Assembly: GCF_014466955.1 (NCBI RefSeq)
Contig: NZ_AP023396.1
Coordinates: 7,440,001-7,504,000, forward strand
Source: Nocardia wallacei
GTDB lineage: Bacteria; Actinomycetota; Actinomycetes; Mycobacteriales; Mycobacteriaceae
DNA: 64,000 bases
Direction of reading: 5' to 3'
Translations under genes and position numbers: made by a program
Shown here: one piece after another, positions 61,993 to 64,000 of the stretch
Layout of the letters: each line of letters opens with the position of its first letter
How positions within the stretch are numbered: the first letter of the stretch is position 1
The notes under the pieces: model-generated
Seen by the model: the letters and a program-made list of their open reading frames with translations, nothing else
Told to the model about the DNA's origin: nothing
The model's database searches: none

Positions 61993-63819
61993 TCAGAACG
62001 CCGCCTCGTCCAGCTCCATGATGTCGTTGTCCAGGTTGGACAGCACCGCGCGAGTCGCGGTGAGTTCCGGCAGCACGTTGCGGGCGAAGAACTGCGCGGT
62101 GGCTACCTTGCCCTCGTAGAAGGGCTCGGTGGCGCCGTTGTCGAGGGCCTTGATGGCGACCTCGGCCTGCTGCAGCAGCTGCCAGCCGATGAGCAGATCG
62201 CCCACGGCGAGCAGGAACCGCACCGAACCCAGGCCGACCTTGTACAGCTCGTCCGGGTTCTCCTGGGCGGCCATCAGGTGGCCGGTCAGGGTGGCGGCCA
62301 TGCCCTGCACATCCTCCAGGGCGGTGGCCAGCAGCTTGCGCTCGGCCTTGAGCCGGCCGTTGCCGCCCTCACGCTCGATGAACTTCTGGACCTGTCCGGC
62401 CACGTGCGCCAGCGCCACACCGCGGTCGCGGGCGATCTTGCGGAAGAAGAAGTCCTGCGCCTGGATGGCGGTGGTGCCCTCGTAGAGGCTGTCGATCTTG
62501 GCGTCGCGGATGTACTGCTCGATCGGGTAGTCCTGCAGGAAGCCCGAACCGCCCAGCGTCTGCAGCGACTCGGTCAGGTACTGGTAGGCCCGCTCGGAGC
62601 CGACGCCCTTGACGATCGGCAGCAGCAGGTCGTTCACGCGGGCGGCCAGGTCGGCGTCCGCGCCCGAAACCTGTTCGGCCACAACGGCATCCTGATGCGC
62701 GGCGGTGTACAGGTACACCGCGCGCAGACCCTCGGCGTACGCCTTCTGCATCGCCAGGCTGCGGCGCACGTCGGGGTGGTGGGTGATGGTGACGCGCGGC
62801 GCGGTCTTGTCGGTCATCTTGGTCAGGTCCGCGCCCTGCACGCGCTGCTTGGCGTACTCCAGCGCGTTCAGGTAACCGGTCGACAGGGTCGCGATGGCCT
62901 TGGTGCCCACCATCATTCGCGCGTGCTCGATGACCTCGAACATCTGCGCGATGCCGTTGTGCACCTCGCCGACGAGCCAGCCCTTGGCCGGGATGCCGTG
63001 GCCGCCGAAGGTGACCTCACAGGTGGCCGAGACCTTCAGGCCCATCTTGTGCTCGACGCCGGTGACGAACACGCCGTTGCGTTCGCCCAGTTCGCCGGTC
63101 TCGTGGTCGAAGTGGAACTTCGGCACGAAGAACAGCGACAGGCCCTTGGTGCCCGGGCCGGCGCCCTCGGGGCGGGCCAGCACCAGGTGCATGATGTTCG
63201 GGAACAGGTCGTCGGAGTCGGCGGAGGTGATGAACCGCTTGACGCCCTCGATGTGCCAGGAGCCGTCCTCCTGCTGCACGGCCTTGGTGCGGCCCGCGCC
63301 CACATCGGAACCGGCGTCGGGCTCGGTCAGCACCATGGTGGCGCCCCAGCCCTGCTCGACGGCGATCTGCGCCCACTTCTTCTGCTCGTCGGTGGCGCTG
63401 TTGAAGAAGATGTTGGCGAAGCCGGGGCCCGCGGCGTACATGAACGCGGCGGGGTTGGCGCCCAGCACCAGCTCGGCGATCGCCCAATAGGCGCTGCGGG
63501 GGAACTTGATGCCGCCCAGCTCCTCGGCGACGGCGTAGGAATCCCAGCCGCCCTCCTGCAAGGTGCGGTAGCTCTTCTTGAACGACTCCGGCAGCGACAC
63601 GCTGTGCGTCTCCGGGTCGAAGACCGGGGGGTTGCGGTCGGCGTCGGCGAACGACTCGGCCAGCGGGCCCTCGGCGAGACGACGAACCTCGTTGATCATC
63701 TCCTTGACGGTGTCGGCGTCCAGGTCGCCGAATGCGCCGCTGTCCAGGATGGAACCCAATCCCAGGACCTCGAAGAGGTTGAACTCCAGGTCCCGGACAT
63801 TGCTCTTGTAGTGACCCAT
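61993..63819 (-). CDS. fadE5: Acyl-CoA dehydrogenase, FadE5-like
   Basis: A 608-residue enzyme, the length of mycobacterial FadE5 rather than ordinary ~380-residue acyl-CoA dehydrogenases. The N-terminus [20 protein letters not shown] and [20 protein letters not shown], the FAD-site [13 protein letters not shown], the catalytic-Glu loop [16 protein letters not shown] and the extra C-terminal ~130-residue helical domain match it. It introduces the trans-2 double bond in acyl-CoA and hands electrons to ETF, which EtfD (at 44780-48052) reoxidises. The ATG at 63819 has GGAGAG upstream. The promoter carries two copies of the TTACC/GGTAA operator. Confidence 0.9.
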   Translation of the reverse strand: MGHYKSNVRDLEFNLFEVLGLGSILDSGAFGDLDADTVKEMINEVRRLAEGPLAESFADADRNPPVFDPETHSVSLPESFKKSYRTLQEGGWDSYAVAEELGGIKFPRSAYWAIAELVLGANPAAFMYAAGPGFANIFFNSATDEQKKWAQIAVEQGWGATMVLTEPDAGSDVGAGRTKAVQQEDGSWHIEGVKRFITSADSDDLFPNIMHLVLARPEGAGPGTKGLSLFFVPKFHFDHETGELGERNGVFVTGVEHKMGLKVSATCEVTFGGHGIPAKGWLVGEVHNGIAQMFEVIEHARMMVGTKAIATLSTGYLNALEYAKQRVQGADLTKMTDKTAPRVTITHHPDVRRSLAMQKAYAEGLRAVYLYTAAHQDAVVAEQVSGADADLAARVNDLLLPIVKGVGSERAYQYLTESLQTLGGSGFLQDYPIEQYIRDAKIDSLYEGTTAIQAQDFFFRKIARDRGVALAHVAGQVQKFIEREGGNGRLKAERKLLATALEDVQGMAATLTGHLMAAQENPDELYKVGLGSVRFLLAVGDLLIGWQLLQQAEVAIKALDNGATEPFYEGKVATAQFFARNVLPELTATRAVLSNLDNDIMELDEAAF

Positions 63820-63894
63820 TTTCTCTCCGTTGAGGTTGGTGCGGTCCGGTTGTGCCGTTCCCGCCCGTTGTGTCCACCGGTAGCCGTCAGCCTG

Positions 63895-63947
63895 CTACTC
63901 GCGGGTAACTTACACTGTATATTACCGACGGGTAATCCGGGTTTCAA
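63895..63947 (-). promoter_or_regulatory. fadE5 promoter with two palindromic operators
   Basis: On the minus strand TTGAAA (63947-63942), a 17-nt spacer and TAATAT (63924-63919) form a near-ideal sigma-A promoter. Operator 1, TTACCGACGGGTAA (63922-63935, flanked by A/T to make ATTACC-GACG-GGTAAT), covers the spacer and part of the -10. Operator 2, CTACTCGCGGGTAAC (63895-63909), is a 12-of-15 match to the etfD site and lies at the expected start of transcription. The 10-nt arm GGTAACTTAC (63904-63913) is identical to the arm at 44691-44700. Binding would block RNA polymerase. Confidence 0.8.
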
Positions 63948-64000
63948 CGGGTTGAGCGGCCGATGTGACGCGATGAACAGTTGACAGGCCGGTACGACGC

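Overview
The window is GC-rich actinobacterial chromosome with GTG starts, tight ATGA-type overlaps and many Ala/Pro/Gly-rich proteins. The gene set and its order point to a mycolic-acid bacterium (Mycobacteriales), most likely Nocardia or a close relative. Several blocks match known Mycobacterium tuberculosis neighbourhoods: the SpoU methyltransferase/pyrE/clpB/flavohaemoglobin block (Rv0380c-Rv0385), the dnaK-grpE-dnaJ-hspR operon (Rv0350-Rv0353), iniBAC and its regulator (Rv0339c-Rv0343), the membrane ETF dehydrogenase with its neighbouring aminotransferase (Rv0338c/Rv0337c), and udgA/dcd (Rv0322/Rv0321). These comparisons come from recognising protein families, not from a search.

Layout. 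1-10.9 kb: a partial SpoU methyltransferase, a DUF4190 protein, a two-component system on the plus strand, then a leftward run clpB - DUF5666-like protein - membrane protein - SDR - pyrE - FabH-like KAS III - YhhN lysoplasmalogenase. 11-18.4 kb: a quinone-reductase-like MDR, a type II flavohaemoglobin with a globin-less reductase paralogue, and the leftward dnaK-grpE-dnaJ-hspR operon. HAIR operators (HspR sites) lie in front of both dnaK and clpB, so the HspR circuit is contained in the window. 18.6-24.7 kb: two DUF1707 proteins, an HhH endonuclease-like protein, an ECF sigma factor with an in-frame minisatellite, a haloalkane dehalogenase and a zinc-type MDR.

24.8-36.8 kb: a leftward iniB-iniA-iniC operon (Gly/Ala-rich IniB and two dynamin-like GTPases). 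Across a palindrome-rich promoter lies a rightward set: an Hsp70-like ATPase fused to a membrane anchor and Pro-rich tail, a large LuxR/ATPase regulator, and a truncated Hsp70-like membrane protein. A third Hsp70-TM-tail protein lies at 54.8-56.1 kb. This is the least described system in the window. 37-44.3 kb: tandem secreted S1 peptidases, an NRDE protein, a TetR/NAD-binding divergent pair and twin secreted Gly-zipper proteins.

44.8-64 kb: an EtfD-like membrane ETF dehydrogenase, an XRE regulator with small hypothetical genes, an aminotransferase, a probable 6C small RNA, a YibE/F membrane protein, UDP-glucose dehydrogenase, a YdcF protein, an NCS1 permease, dcd, a DUF4185 (GH183-type) secreted protein and a FadE5-like acyl-CoA dehydrogenase. 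The etfD and fadE5 promoters share the palindrome TTACCGRCGGGTAA. This suggests that one regulator controls both the dehydrogenase and the membrane electron acceptor of fatty-acid beta-oxidation.
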